Of a stretch of 64,000 nt of DNA, positions 25,542-34,854 are shown piece after piece. Made by a program: the position numbers and the translations under genes. The stretch comes from DATMQA01 sp035566895 (GTDB lineage Bacteria; Verrucomicrobiota; Verrucomicrobiia; Limisphaerales; UBA8199), in contig DATMQA010000205.1 of the NCBI GenBank assembly GCA_035566895.1, forward strand, positions 1 through 64,000, read 5' to 3'. The first letter of the stretch is position 1. Each line of letters begins with the position of its first letter. Below the pieces are notes generated by a model. That model did no database searches. It had not been told where the DNA came from and saw only the letters and a program-made list of their open reading frames with translations.

Positions 25542-26744
25542 CTACTTTGCTTCCAGTCGCAGGTTCAGGTCGATTTTCGTCTCCATGTTCTGCTTCTTGC
25601 CGCCCATGTTCATCCCCATGGAAACGTCGGAATGCAAGTCCATCGTTCCGGCTGACGGCAGCAATTGGCCCAGGTCGGAGGTGAGCTCACCGGTGCCGTT
25701 GGCGGTCATTTTGGTCAGGTCCAGCGCCAGGCCGGGCATGGCGGGGTTCTGGATTTTTTGGTTGGCGGCGTGCTGGGCGATGGTGCAGCGGGCGGTGAGA
25801 CGCTCGCCCTCGACGGTGAGCAGTTGATAGTTGGCCGTCTGCTCAATGGTCATGCCCTGGGACTTAAGCGTCGTCTTGACTTCCCATTTGCCGCCCGGGC
25901 CAATGGCTTCCTCAGGGAAAGGAACTGCCAGCGTGGCGAAAGAGCCCTTGGCCTGGTCAAACATTTGGCTCGCTTGAGGGTCCGCCCCGGCCGGCGCTTT
26001 GAAGTCGATTCCTTTGCTCACGCCCCGGCTGGAGATGGTGCCGGTGCCGGACAACCCCTTGAGGTTGGCCAACGCGGATTTCATTGCCTGGGCGACCTGG
26101 GGGAGGGTTCCGGGTTCCTCGGCGATGGTGGCTTCGCCCATGACCATCTCATAACTGATATCCCCTTCGGTGGTGATGCTCTTGACGGTCACCTCCAACG
26201 TCATATTCATGGCAGGCATTTTCATGGCCTGGCCGGGCATGTCGCCCATGCGGGTGTCCATAGCGATTTTCATCGTCATGCTTAAATTCTGCTTGTCGCC
26301 CGGCTTGGGGTGCAATCGCAAGACATTGCGCGGCTCGGCGCCAGCCTCCAGAAGCCGGACCTGAGGCGTCGAGGCCGAACCCGCGGTTTTAGTTTCAGGT
26401 GCGGCACGGGACCCGCCGGTCGCGGCGTTTGTCGCGGGGGCGGACGTTTTCTGCGTCAAAGCGGCTACTTTTTCCGCAATGTAATTCTGACGGAAAGTGA
26501 CCACTTTGACATTCCAGGTCGGGTAAGTTCTTTGGAGAGTGACCAACGCCCTCTGCGCTTCGCGGTATTTGGCCAGGGCTTTGTCGGCCTGTCCGCTGGC
26601 GTTCAGCTCATCGGCACGTGCAACGAGATTGTAAACACTCAAGTACTGATCGTCTTGCTCATCGGCGCGGGCCGGCCACGCGGCCATGGTCAGCCCGAGC
26701 AGCACCAGGATGAAAACCGGTTTCGGTTGAATGCGAAGTCGCAT
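25542..26744 (-). CDS. Secreted protein of unknown function with N-terminal helical region
   Basis: The start at 26744 (MRLRIQPKPVFILVLLGLTM) gives a signal peptide cleaved near ARADEQ. Residues 30-90 are helical and TPR-like (YNLVARADELNASGQADKAL). The rest is beta-rich (MKIAMDTRMGDMPGQAMKMP, GGKWEVKTTLKSQGM) with repeated Met-rich segments. I recognise no named family with confidence; it resembles DUF6263-type exported proteins. It is alone, 180 bp from the ABC ATPase start. Confidence 0.7.
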   Translation of the reverse strand: MRLRIQPKPVFILVLLGLTMAAWPARADEQDDQYLSVYNLVARADELNASGQADKALAKYREAQRALVTLQRTYPTWNVKVVTFRQNYIAEKVAALTQKTSAPATNAATGGSRAAPETKTAGSASTPQVRLLEAGAEPRNVLRLHPKPGDKQNLSMTMKIAMDTRMGDMPGQAMKMPAMNMTLEVTVKSITTEGDISYEMVMGEATIAEEPGTLPQVAQAMKSALANLKGLSGTGTISSRGVSKGIDFKAPAGADPQASQMFDQAKGSFATLAVPFPEEAIGPGGKWEVKTTLKSQGMTIEQTANYQLLTVEGERLTARCTIAQHAANQKIQNPAMPGLALDLTKMTANGTGELTSDLGQLLPSAGTMDLHSDVSMGMNMGGKKQNMETKIDLNLRLEAK

Positions 26745-26967
26745 TTGCAAAGCGCCGCCCGTGAATTGGTTGCCGCTTGGGCTCATCTTTGCAGCTTAAA
26801 GCGCTGCCGCCGGTGGTCAATCAAAAAAACCCGGTTCAAGCTCCGCATCCTCTTGGTCGGGGGAGGCCCAAAAGCTCCGTAACGCGTGAGGAAATGCGAG
26901 GCGCCGCGGCGGCCAAACCCAGCCAAATCCGCTTGCCTCCATCTCCGGTTGAGCGCATGCTGGTGAT

Positions 26968-27222
26968 GTGCCGTTACCTGTAAAACCTGTGACCCTGACC
27001 GTCGAGGAAATTGATGAGTTGAATCGCAAGTTGGCGATTATGCGCCACGATATCAACAATCACCTTTCCCTGATTGTCGCCGCCATCGAACTGCTCCGCT
27101 TCAAACCTCAATTGGTCGATCAGATGAGGGCCACACTCTCCGAGCAACCCGGCAAAATCAATGAGTCCCTCAAAAAGTTTTCTCACGACTTCGAAGGCAC
27201 CTTCGGCATAACCCGCCCCTAG
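26968..27222 (+). CDS. Small DHp-like protein
   Basis: A GTG start at 26968 gives 84 residues. The segment LAIMRHDINNHLSLIVAAIE resembles the phospho-accepting DHp helix of histidine kinases and Spo0B-like phosphotransferases (RHDINNHL), followed by a second helix (INESLKKFSHDFEG). There is no ATPase domain, so it could be a phosphotransfer or scaffolding protein. The REC-Hpt-REC gene at 27898 is a possible partner but is not in an operon with it. Confidence 0.6.
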   Translation: MPLPVKPVTLTVEEIDELNRKLAIMRHDINNHLSLIVAAIELLRFKPQLVDQMRATLSEQPGKINESLKKFSHDFEGTFGITRP

Positions 27223-27297
27223 CCGGCCGGCCTTCGCGCCTCCCTGCTGCCTTTGAAATCTGCGCCACTCGCGCCGCGGGGCAACCTTTGTTCGGCG

Positions 27298-27597
27298 CTA
27301 TTCAAAATCGTACACCACGGCTCGCTGGCACACGCGCTTGAAGACCTTTTCGACAAATTCAAGGTGGCGAGGGTGGACCTGGTAAGCGTCCTGAGTCTTT
27401 TTGTCAGGAAACACCAGGTTGAGCGCGACTTGGTACGATTGGTCCACGACCGGGCGATGGCTCGGGGCCATCCGCCCCGTGTGGTAATGGAGGATGCCGG
27501 GGATATCCTTGAGGTATTGGTTGGCGCCGGCCAGCAGTTCCTCCGCGGCCTTCGGGTTCTTCGGATCGGTCCAGAAAATTACGACATGAGAGAACAT
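27298..27597 (-). CDS. Dabb (stress-responsive A/B barrel) domain protein
   Basis: From ATG 27597 the product has 99 residues: MFSHVVIFWTDPKNPKAAEE, LKDIPGILHYHTGRM, YQVALNLVFPDKKTQDAYQV, HPRHLEFVEKV. This is the ferredoxin-like dimeric A/B barrel of the Dabb family. Its role in bacteria is usually unknown. An upstream in-frame extension reads through the repeat element and is rejected. Confidence 0.85.
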   Translation of the reverse strand: MFSHVVIFWTDPKNPKAAEELLAGANQYLKDIPGILHYHTGRMAPSHRPVVDQSYQVALNLVFPDKKTQDAYQVHPRHLEFVEKVFKRVCQRAVVYDFE

Positions 27598-27705
27598 GTT
27601 GTGTGTGATGTTTTCGGCAGATTTTGGCGATGCCCGGGAAGGAATCAAGCCGGAACGCGCCGGGATAATCTCCTCGGCACGGGGCGCCCTTCGAACCTGT
27701 TTTAA

Positions 27706-27812
27706 TGTAGCAGCCGACGCCAGGAGGCTCTGATCCAAGCCAAAGATACCTGGAATTTAAGCCTCCTTACGTCGGCCGCTACCAGGGGATGATTTTTCAA
27801 ACGCGCTCTGCG
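27706..27812. repeat. GTAGCAGCCGACG repeat, second locus
   Basis: GTAGCAGCCGACGCCAGGAG (about 27709) and the opposite arm GCCTCCTTACGTCGGCCGCT (about 27761) form an inverted repeat of the kind found at 17083-17277. A tail similar to that locus (CAAACGCGCTCTG) follows. Confidence 0.8.
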
Positions 27813-27897
27813 CGTGTGCCGATTGACAGAACGCGAGCGCGCGCTGAGACTGTGGCGATGAGCGGTGGACAAACCCGGAGAACATAAGCGGCTTTCC

Positions 27898-29142
27898 ATG
27901 AAAAGAATTCTAATGGTCGATGATGACCAGTTCGTGCTGCGGCTCTACAAGGATGCTTTGGGGCGGCAGGGGATTGCCGTCGAGACTGCCAGCGATGGGT
28001 TGACCGCGATCAAAGCGCTCCGGGCCAACAAACCCGAACTGGTGGTCGTGGACCTGATGATGCCGGCGTTCAGCGGCGTGGACGTGCTGAAATACATCCG
28101 CGCCCAGCCCGCTTTGGCCGCCCTGCCGGTCGTGGTCCTCTCCAATTATTTCATGAACGACCTGGCGCAAGAAGCCGTGGCCGCGGGGGTCCAACAGGCT
28201 TTGCTGAAAATGAAATGTTCTCCAGCCGTATTGCTCGAGGTCGTCCGGGCACTCCTCGAAGGCAAAGAGCCCGAGGTCGAGCCTTCGCGGTTGCTGGCGA
28301 TCCCAAAAGACGAACCCGCCGCCGCCCCGAGGCCGGCGCCCGAGCCGCCACAAAATCCCGCCGTCACCGCGCCACCGTCGGCCCTCCCTTCGGCCCTGCC
28401 GCCGCGAAACGACCCGGCGCTTCGGGCGACGGCCCGCCGCGAGCTTCTCGAAAACGCGCCCGCGACCTGCACCGAGCTGCGAAAACTCATCGAGGCGCTG
28501 GACCGGGCGGTTAGCCCGGCGCAGGGGGACCTTTGTCTCCAGAATTTTTACCGGAAGGTGCATTTCGTGGCCGCCGCCGCTGGCCTGGCGGAATTGCATG
28601 ACCTGGCCCAAATGGCCAGCGTGTTTGAGGCCCTGCTGTTTGGCCTGGCGGGAAAACCGGAGCTTTTTAGCCCGTCGGTGCGGCAAACGATGGGGCGGGT
28701 GGTCGAGTTTTTGGGCGTGCTTTTCGAGCAGGCCGGCGACGGGGAGAGCGGACGGCTGCAAGGGGCCAGGGTGCTGGTGGTCGATGACGAACCCGTGGCC
28801 AACCGGCTGGCCGTCTCGGCCCTGTATTCCGCTGGGCTCCACGCGCGCAGCATCCAGGACCCCGTGATGGCGCTGGCCGCCCTGGGGGAAACCCATTATG
28901 ACCTGCTATTGTTGGACATCGAAATGCCCGGAATCGACGGGTTCGAATTTTGCAAACGCGCGCGGGCGTTGCCGGGCTACGAGAAGACGCCGGTAATATA
29001 CGTCACGCTGCACAGCGATTTTGGCACCCGGGTGAAGGGAGCGCTGAGCGGGGGCAACGATCTGATCGCCAAACCGGTGTTCCCGATGGAGTTGGCGACT
29101 AAAGTCGTGATGCATTTGTTGCAAGCCAAACCGCCGAAGTGA
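27898..29142 (+). CDS. REC-Hpt-like-REC response regulator
   Basis: From ATG 27898 the protein has about 414 residues. REC1 (residues 1-120) has MVDDDQ, the phospho-Asp in VVVDLMMPAFSG and the VVVLSNY region. A Pro/Ala-rich linker follows. The Hpt-like middle domain (about 180-290) has a His in YRKVHFVAAAAGLAEL. REC2 (about 295-410) has VVDDEPVANRL, the phospho-Asp in LLLDIEMPGIDG and the IAKPVFPMEL lysine. REC1's expected switch lysine falls at LLKMKCS. No output domain is seen, so it probably relays or gates signals. No kinase is adjacent. Confidence 0.85.
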   Translation: MKRILMVDDDQFVLRLYKDALGRQGIAVETASDGLTAIKALRANKPELVVVDLMMPAFSGVDVLKYIRAQPALAALPVVVLSNYFMNDLAQEAVAAGVQQALLKMKCSPAVLLEVVRALLEGKEPEVEPSRLLAIPKDEPAAAPRPAPEPPQNPAVTAPPSALPSALPPRNDPALRATARRELLENAPATCTELRKLIEALDRAVSPAQGDLCLQNFYRKVHFVAAAAGLAELHDLAQMASVFEALLFGLAGKPELFSPSVRQTMGRVVEFLGVLFEQAGDGESGRLQGARVLVVDDEPVANRLAVSALYSAGLHARSIQDPVMALAALGETHYDLLLLDIEMPGIDGFEFCKRARALPGYEKTPVIYVTLHSDFGTRVKGALSGGNDLIAKPVFPMELATKVVMHLLQAKPPK

Positions 29143-29151
29143 TTGCCGATT

Positions 29152-31254
29152 TCACCGGAGTCTCTCTACCTTTTGCAGCCACGCGGTCGCTTCGCGCCGC
29201 AGCGTTTCACGTTCTTGCGGGGTAAGCCCTTGCGGATCGAACCGGTACCGGTAATGCAGCCGTAGCAAACTCTGCGAAGCCCGCGCGACACCCGCCCAGG
29301 CCGGCTCCTTCAGGCCGCGCTCCAGCCATGCGGTGAGCGGCTCGTCCGCGCGCCGTCCCATCCCCTGTCCTGCCAGCTTCCGTTCGAGCTGATAAAACTC
29401 CGAATCCAGGCCGGGCCACCGCGGCCTGGTGACAGCGCCGCCGCTCGGGCGGCGCCCGCGGTGCCGCCGGCTCTGAAAAACGATCTGGAAAAGCAACACC
29501 ACCAATACGGGAACCATCGCCCAGAGCAGGTATTGGCGCAGGTTGGTCTGACCCCAGCGCAGTTTGGCGAATTGAAAGCCGAGCCAGGACCAGCCATCCG
29601 AGAGCGCCTGGAAGCGCGAGCCGCGTCGGGCTTCCGTTTGGACCCACGAGCCCGGCGTCGGGTCGAAGTCCTGCCACAGCCGGGCCTTCTCGTTCCACAC
29701 CAGGCACCACGAATGCGCATCCCGCTCGCGCACCACATATTTCCCCCCGGCGCCCTCATGGACCGCGTAGCCGACGGCATAGCGCGCCGGAATACCCGCC
29801 CGGCGGAGCAACAAGACGCCGGCGGTGGCGAAGTATTCGCAATGGCCCGCGCGGTCGTGCACCAGGAACCGGCCGAGGGGAGTTTCGTTGGTGCCCGTCC
29901 GGCGCCGCGGCTCCTGCCAGGTGCTGTACCTGAACTTGTCCAGGAAGAAGCCGCTGAGGGTCCGCAGTTTTTGCGCCGTGCTTTGGTCCTGCCATTGCAG
30001 TTCCTCGATCACGTGGTCGAGGGCGGACACCTCTCCGTGCGGCACGGCCTTGTCTTCCGGCTCCTGGGGGGGCGAATCGATCGTGGGCCCCGGCCCGTAA
30101 CAAGCGTCGAAGACCACCAGCCCCGGTCCCTGGGCCAGCACGGCGCCGAGGTCATTGGTTTTGAGGCTGTAAGCAAACAAGTGCTCCAACCTGGCGCTGC
30201 CGGCGGGCAACGGCAGCAAGCCGTCTCCGCCCGGCAGATAACACGCGACGTTGGCGACCAAAGGCCCGGCCCGGCCGGCCTGCAGCACATAGGTCTCGCG
30301 ATTGGTGTTCTCCTCGTGCACGACTTGAAAATCCGATGACGGCGTCTCGGAAGACGCCGTCAGGCGGGTGTACCACGCCTGGCGGTTGTATTCCCGATAC
30401 GAGGCCGCGCGCAGCAATTGCGGCGCGGGGCGGCTTTCGGTTGTGAGGCGGACGACGATTTTGGCGGAGGTCTTCATCCGCCCGAGGTGACCGAGCGCCG
30501 TCCGGCTCTGAGCCGGATCGAAGCTGCGGTGCGTGAAGCCCGGCAGCCACTGCGGGTTTAAGTTGCCCAGGTAGCGCTGTACCTGCCCCAGGCTGCGCTG
30601 CCCATAATAGCCCAGGCCAATGGCCGTCCCCAGCGCCACCGCCCAGACCACGACGCCAAACCGCGCCGGGCGCTGGGGCCACAACGCCCACCCCAGCAGC
30701 GCGCACAACCCCCAGAAGAAACCGCTGTCCTCGCTGACGTGAACGCTCGCGGCGAAAAGGCAAAGCGTGAAATAGGGGTAGGATAAATTGACGCTCCGGC
30801 TGGCTGGCACCGCCTGGCCGCGCTGCCGGGCCTTCTTCCACCGCCGGCGCAGGATCAGTGAGATGGCTTCCAGGGGTACCCCTTCGCGAGCGCTGTAAGT
30901 TTCGGAGGCCATGAACAGAAACAGCAGCAGCGGCAGCCACCGGAGCACGGCCGCCGTCGTGCGGGCCGTCGCCAGGCCCGCGTTGCGCTGGGTGGCGAGA
31001 CTCGGGTTCTGGAAAAACCCGCGGAAATCCGAGGGCCCCTGGTTGGTGGTGAAGGCATAGACCGTCGCCGCCAGCAACAACAGCGAGCAGAAAGTCCAAA
31101 TCCGTGTGAAATCCTGCTCCGAGAATTCCCAACGCACCCGGCTCCAGCGCGAGCCCTCCAGCACCACGGCCATGACGGCTCCGGCAGCGACGAAACCCGT
31201 CTGCCACCCCCAGAAGAGCAGCGCCGCGCCCAGTAGAAAGGGCGGAGTCTTCAT
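29152..31254 (-). CDS. Transglutaminase-like membrane protein (DUF3488/TgpA type)
   Basis: From ATG 31254 (MKTPPFLLGAALLFWGWQTG) the protein has about 700 residues. An N-terminal set of membrane helices is followed by an extracytoplasmic domain with the Cys-His-Asp triad of transglutaminase-like proteins (RAGHCEYFATA, RDAHSWCLVW, DFDPTPG). A C-terminal membrane segment (LLWAMVPVLVVLLFQIVF) and a cytoplasmic tail end the chain. It is the third gene of a MoxR-DUF58-transglutaminase operon, a conserved trio whose cell role is poorly defined. It converges with the REC gene with a 9-bp gap. Confidence 0.88.
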   Translation of the reverse strand: MKTPPFLLGAALLFWGWQTGFVAAGAVMAVVLEGSRWSRVRWEFSEQDFTRIWTFCSLLLLAATVYAFTTNQGPSDFRGFFQNPSLATQRNAGLATARTTAAVLRWLPLLLFLFMASETYSAREGVPLEAISLILRRRWKKARQRGQAVPASRSVNLSYPYFTLCLFAASVHVSEDSGFFWGLCALLGWALWPQRPARFGVVVWAVALGTAIGLGYYGQRSLGQVQRYLGNLNPQWLPGFTHRSFDPAQSRTALGHLGRMKTSAKIVVRLTTESRPAPQLLRAASYREYNRQAWYTRLTASSETPSSDFQVVHEENTNRETYVLQAGRAGPLVANVACYLPGGDGLLPLPAGSARLEHLFAYSLKTNDLGAVLAQGPGLVVFDACYGPGPTIDSPPQEPEDKAVPHGEVSALDHVIEELQWQDQSTAQKLRTLSGFFLDKFRYSTWQEPRRRTGTNETPLGRFLVHDRAGHCEYFATAGVLLLRRAGIPARYAVGYAVHEGAGGKYVVRERDAHSWCLVWNEKARLWQDFDPTPGSWVQTEARRGSRFQALSDGWSWLGFQFAKLRWGQTNLRQYLLWAMVPVLVVLLFQIVFQSRRHRGRRPSGGAVTRPRWPGLDSEFYQLERKLAGQGMGRRADEPLTAWLERGLKEPAWAGVARASQSLLRLHYRYRFDPQGLTPQERETLRREATAWLQKVERLR

Positions 31255-31269
31255 CGTCTCCGGAGTGCG

Positions 31270-31310
31270 CCCGGCAACCTGCAACCTTCAACTTTCAACC
31301 TGCAACTCAT
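31270..31310. repeat. Heptamer array before the transglutaminase gene
   Basis: GCAACCT, GCAACCT, TCAACTT, TCAACCT, GCAACTC repeat with a 7-bp period in the gap between the DUF58 and transglutaminase genes. Confidence 0.8.
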
Positions 31311-31324
31311 GTTCGACCGGCAAC

Positions 31325-32671
31325 TCATGTCATCCTCGCCAATCCTTGTTCCACCTGCCCCAGTTGCAACACATGAAACTTCTCCGGCTGCTCGCGCATC
31401 GGGCCGGGGTCCAACGGCTCTTTGGCGCCCGGCTCGACCAGCACCGCCACCAGCAACGGAATGTCCAGCGCGAGTAATTTCTGAACCAGGCTTTGCCGTT
31501 CCTGGTCCCAGGCCACCAGCACGCAGATGCAGCCGCTGACCGCTTCCACGTGGTTAAGCACCAGGTGCTCCAGCGTCCGGAAGGATTGCTCGGGACAAGC
31601 GCGCACCGAGGCCAAAATCTCCAGCATTTGGTCGCCGTGCGCCAGGCCACGGCCCGCCGTAAAACAGTAGGAGTGCGGCCCCACAAACAGCAGGTCCAGC
31701 AGCGATTCCTGGGTTTGGATCGCGCACGCAAACGACGCCGCCACCGACACCGCTTCCTCGAACAGCTCGCTGTTAGGATGCTCCGTGAACGTGTCCAGCA
31801 CCAGCGCATGCCGCACAAAAAACTCGTCTTCGAACTCCTTGACCACGGGTTTGCCGGCCCGCGCCCAGCTCCGCCAATGAATGTGGCGCACCGGGTCTCC
31901 CGGGCGATAATCGCGCAAAGCGACAAACTCATCGCTCTGGCCCACGTTGGCCGCCAGCGCGACCCCCCCCTGCTGGTACTTCAAAGTCCCCGGCAATCCC
32001 AGCGGCGGCAGCGGATAACGCCTCGGCAGGACCAGCACCGTCTGCGGCAGCGGTATCCTCGCAAAGGCCCGAAACAGGCCCAGCGCATCCGGACGCGCCA
32101 GCGTGACGCCTTCAAAACGCAAGGGTCCTCTTCGCCAGGGGGTTACTTCCACCTGCGCCTCGATTTGCTCGTGCGGCGCAGCCTCCGGCACGGGGGCCGC
32201 TTTCACCGCCGCCGTCCGGAACGGCTTCGAGCGGTGGCGCGTCGCTACGCGGAACGAGCGGAACTCCCGGTTGTCGCCCCGTTGCACCGCCAGCCACTCC
32301 TCGAACGTCGGGCGCGGGTCGGCCAGGTCCTCCAGCAGCGTCAGGTCGCGCTGCGTTTTGGCCGAATGATTCTTCAGCACCACCGCATAGTGCAGCGGGC
32401 AGCCCACCGTCCCGAACCGCGGCAGCAGCCGGGTCGGGGAAAGCGGCGCCCGAAAGAACGCGCTGAAACAAACCGCCACCGCCAGCAGAAAAAGCAGCAA
32501 CGCGAACCCCTGGTAAGTCACGCTGTCATCCGTATCCGGCCCCATGAGCCCCGCCAGGACCAGCGCCCCCAGCAGCACCAGCCCCGGCTTCGTCAGCCGC
32601 CGCCCCGCCCGATACCGCACCCACGAAAACAAACGGTAAACACGATACAGAACCTTGAAAAACGGTCTCAC
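31325..32671 (-). CDS. DUF58 domain protein
   Basis: The 448-residue protein has two N-terminal membrane helices (PGLVLLGALVLAGLMG, ALLLFLLAVAVCFSAFF) and the DUF58 core YRPGDPVRHIHWRSWARAGK and EFEDEFFVRHALVLDTF, a vWA-like fold. Members work with MoxR ATPases. It follows the MoxR gene across a 129-bp gap containing a heptamer array. Confidence 0.9.
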   Translation of the reverse strand: MRPFFKVLYRVYRLFSWVRYRAGRRLTKPGLVLLGALVLAGLMGPDTDDSVTYQGFALLLFLLAVAVCFSAFFRAPLSPTRLLPRFGTVGCPLHYAVVLKNHSAKTQRDLTLLEDLADPRPTFEEWLAVQRGDNREFRSFRVATRHRSKPFRTAAVKAAPVPEAAPHEQIEAQVEVTPWRRGPLRFEGVTLARPDALGLFRAFARIPLPQTVLVLPRRYPLPPLGLPGTLKYQQGGVALAANVGQSDEFVALRDYRPGDPVRHIHWRSWARAGKPVVKEFEDEFFVRHALVLDTFTEHPNSELFEEAVSVAASFACAIQTQESLLDLLFVGPHSYCFTAGRGLAHGDQMLEILASVRACPEQSFRTLEHLVLNHVEAVSGCICVLVAWDQERQSLVQKLLALDIPLLVAVLVEPGAKEPLDPGPMREQPEKFHVLQLGQVEQGLARMT

Positions 32672-32713
32672 ACAAACCTGCGGATTTATTGGACTGTTAG
32701 ACTATGAATTTCG

Positions 32714-32796
32714 GCCCGTGGGCTCGTGGACCCGTGGTCCCTCACTTTGGCCCGTGGACTTTGGCCCGTGGACTGTGAACTGTGAACTGTGAACTT
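32714..32796. repeat. Heptamer array between MoxR and DUF58 genes
   Basis: Text such as CGTGGAC, TTTGGCC, CGTGGAC and TGTGAAC TGTGAAC TGTGAAC shows a 7-bp period in the operon-internal gap. Confidence 0.8.
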
Positions 32797-32800
32797 CCCC

Positions 32801-33835
32801 TCAAGCCGGCACGCGGGTTCTCTTGACGATTTCCTCCACCACCGCCCGCGCCGTCAGCCCGGAAAACCGCGCCTGCGGTTCCATCACCAGCCGGTGGGCG
32901 ATCACCGGCACCGCCAGCTCCTGGATTTGCTCGGGCGTGATGAAATCCAACCCGTCAAAAAACGCCAGCGCCTGCGCCGCTTTCATCAGCGCCAGCGACG
33001 CCCGCGGGCTCGCTCCGAGCTGGACCCCCGCCGCTTTGCGCGTCCCCCCCACCAGCTCCACCGCGTAATGCTTCAGCTCCTCGCTGATCCGCACCTCCTG
33101 CACCGCCCGCCGCAGCGCCAGCATATCCTCCAGCGTCGCGCACGCTTTCAGCTCCTCCAGCGGATGATTGTGCTGGTGCGCCGTCAAAATCGCCACTTCC
33201 TCCTCCGGCTCCACGTACCCCAGCGCGAACTGCATCGCAAACCGGTCCATCTGCGCCTCCGGCAGCGGATACGTCCCCCGGAACTCCACCGGGTTCTCCG
33301 TCGCTATCACGAAAAACAGCGGCGACAGGTCCCGCCGCTCCCCGTCCACGCTCACCTGCCCTTCCCCCATCGCCTCCAGCAGCGCCGACTGCGTCCGCGG
33401 CGACGCCCGGTTGATCTCGTCCGCCAGCAGGATGTCCGTGAATATCGGCCCTTCGTGAAAATGAAACTGCTGGTCCCGCTGGCTGTAAACCGATACCCCC
33501 AGGATATCCGACGGCAGCAGGTCCGGCGTGAACTGCACCCGTTTGAACCGCGCCGCGACCGACCGCGCCAGCGCCTTGGCCAGCGTCGTCTTGCCCGTGC
33601 CCGGAAAATCCTCCAATAACACGTGCCCGCCGCTGGCCAGCGCCGCCAGCAATTTGCGCGTCGAACCCGCCTGGCCCCGCATGATCCGCGCGATATTGGC
33701 CCCAATCCGTTCATACACCTGCCGGGCCGCTCGCGCGCCGGCCGGCGCGCTCGGCTCCTCGAGGGGCGCCGGCCGGGAAGCCTCCGTGGGCAACAGCGCC
33801 GCTACCAGCGGGCCTGGATCTACCCTTTGCAACAT
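32801..33835 (-). CDS. MoxR-family AAA+ ATPase
   Basis: The 344-residue chaperone-like ATPase has Walker A in DFPGTGKTTLAKAL, Walker B and linked residues in LLADEINRASPRTQSALLEA, sensor text FVIATENPVEFRGTYPLPEA and a C-terminal lid domain. It is the first gene of the operon with DUF58 and the transglutaminase-like protein. The N-terminal 35 residues are Pro/Ala-rich; a later start (for example Val or Met near the ARQVYERIG core) is possible. Confidence 0.92.
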   Translation of the reverse strand: MLQRVDPGPLVAALLPTEASRPAPLEEPSAPAGARAARQVYERIGANIARIMRGQAGSTRKLLAALASGGHVLLEDFPGTGKTTLAKALARSVAARFKRVQFTPDLLPSDILGVSVYSQRDQQFHFHEGPIFTDILLADEINRASPRTQSALLEAMGEGQVSVDGERRDLSPLFFVIATENPVEFRGTYPLPEAQMDRFAMQFALGYVEPEEEVAILTAHQHNHPLEELKACATLEDMLALRRAVQEVRISEELKHYAVELVGGTRKAAGVQLGASPRASLALMKAAQALAFFDGLDFITPEQIQELAVPVIAHRLVMEPQARFSGLTARAVVEEIVKRTRVPA

Positions 33836-33991
33836 AGTCCCATCTTACCCGCCTCCGCCCCCTTGTGCGAACAAATTCGATTGCGCTCGGATTACCAAGG
33901 GATTGGTAGGTTCTGCCACCCATCGGGAATAAACCGAGCATAAGCTCCGGAAGCGCAATTTGGCAGGTAGCGTGCTGCATAGTTCGCTGAC

Positions 33992-34659
33992 ATGATGAGA
34001 TTTCGAGACAAGACCTTGATTGCTGGAGCCATGCTCTTGCTGGCGGTTGGCCAAGCAGGAGCCATCACCACCAACTACTGGACCGGTGCGGCCGGTGATA
34101 ATCTCTGGACGAGCGCCGGAAACTGGAGTTTGGGCGCCCTGCCCGATTCGAGCCAGGCCGTGGCAATCGAGAACTCCGGCACAAACTCCGTGATTTTGGA
34201 CTCACCCGAGTGGATTTGGGGATTGAGCCTCGGTGGTTCCGCTACCTTGAGCATCAGCGGAGCCACTCTGCAATGCGGCGGATTTACTGAAATCGAGACG
34301 AACGCGGTCTTGAACCTTGATGGCGGCTTAGTTGTGGGCGGTCCATTCCAGGTTAGCGGCACCGCCTTCCAGATCGACGGCACGCTCAACTGGGCGGGCG
34401 GGGCGCTGAACGCCTCGGCCTCGGGCCTCGTCGGTCCCGACGGCAACTTAAACATTGGGCCGGGCTCGAATTTTCTCTCGGGGAGTTTATGCAATTACGG
34501 AGCAGCGCTGGGAACGGTTACCTGGTCCAGACCTCTTCCAACCTGGTAAATTGGGTCACCCTGGAAACCAACGGTCCCTTCCCTGGAACGATTATTTTCA
34601 CAGATACCAACGCAGCCGGTTTTGGCCCTCGCTTTTATCGCGCGCGCATTACTGACTAA
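33992..34659 (+). pseudogene. Secreted autotransporter-like gene broken by a frameshift or deletion
   Basis: The first part (33992-34549) encodes a signal peptide (MLLLAVGQAGAIT) and a beta-rich start (NYWTGAAGDNLWTSAGNWSL) seen in Verrucomicrobial surface proteins. It ends prematurely. In another frame, 34510-34659 encodes the usual C-terminal domain (GNGYLVQTSSNLVNWVTLET ... GFGPRFYRARITD). The two parts no longer share a frame, so one indel or an internal deletion joined them. Confidence 0.7.
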
Positions 34660-34701
34660 AATTAGGGTGTCGCTGGCTTGAACATGAGGAAACAAGGAAA
34701 A

Positions 34702-34817
34702 CAGAATGGCAGGGCTATCCTATTGACTCCAGTAACCGCAATTGGTGGCAGGCGCGAGCAGTTCGAAACACCATCTGTGGTGGCAGGTGGAGTCAATAGG
34801 ATAGCCCTGCAGAATGG
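34702..34817. mobile_element. MITE: 100-bp element with 22-bp terminal repeats and 8-bp target duplications
   Basis: The element spans 34710-34809. Its ends (34710-34731 and 34788-34809) are perfect inverted repeats that begin CAGGGCTATCC. The 8-bp direct repeat CAGAATGG flanks it at 34702-34709 and 34810-34817. It has no coding capacity. A transposase of a family making 8-bp duplications (for example ISAs1 or IS66 type) could move it in trans; none is in the window. It inserted between the broken secreted-protein gene and repeat block B. Confidence 0.9.
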
Positions 34818-34854
34818 ATTGACTCTGCCTCTGCTTCGATGGAGTTAGTCTTTC

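Noticed and set aside
34710..34809. Transcription terminator hairpin
   Set aside because: Perfect 22-bp arms with a 56-bp loop and 8-bp flanking direct repeats fit a MITE better than a terminator, and no T-run follows.
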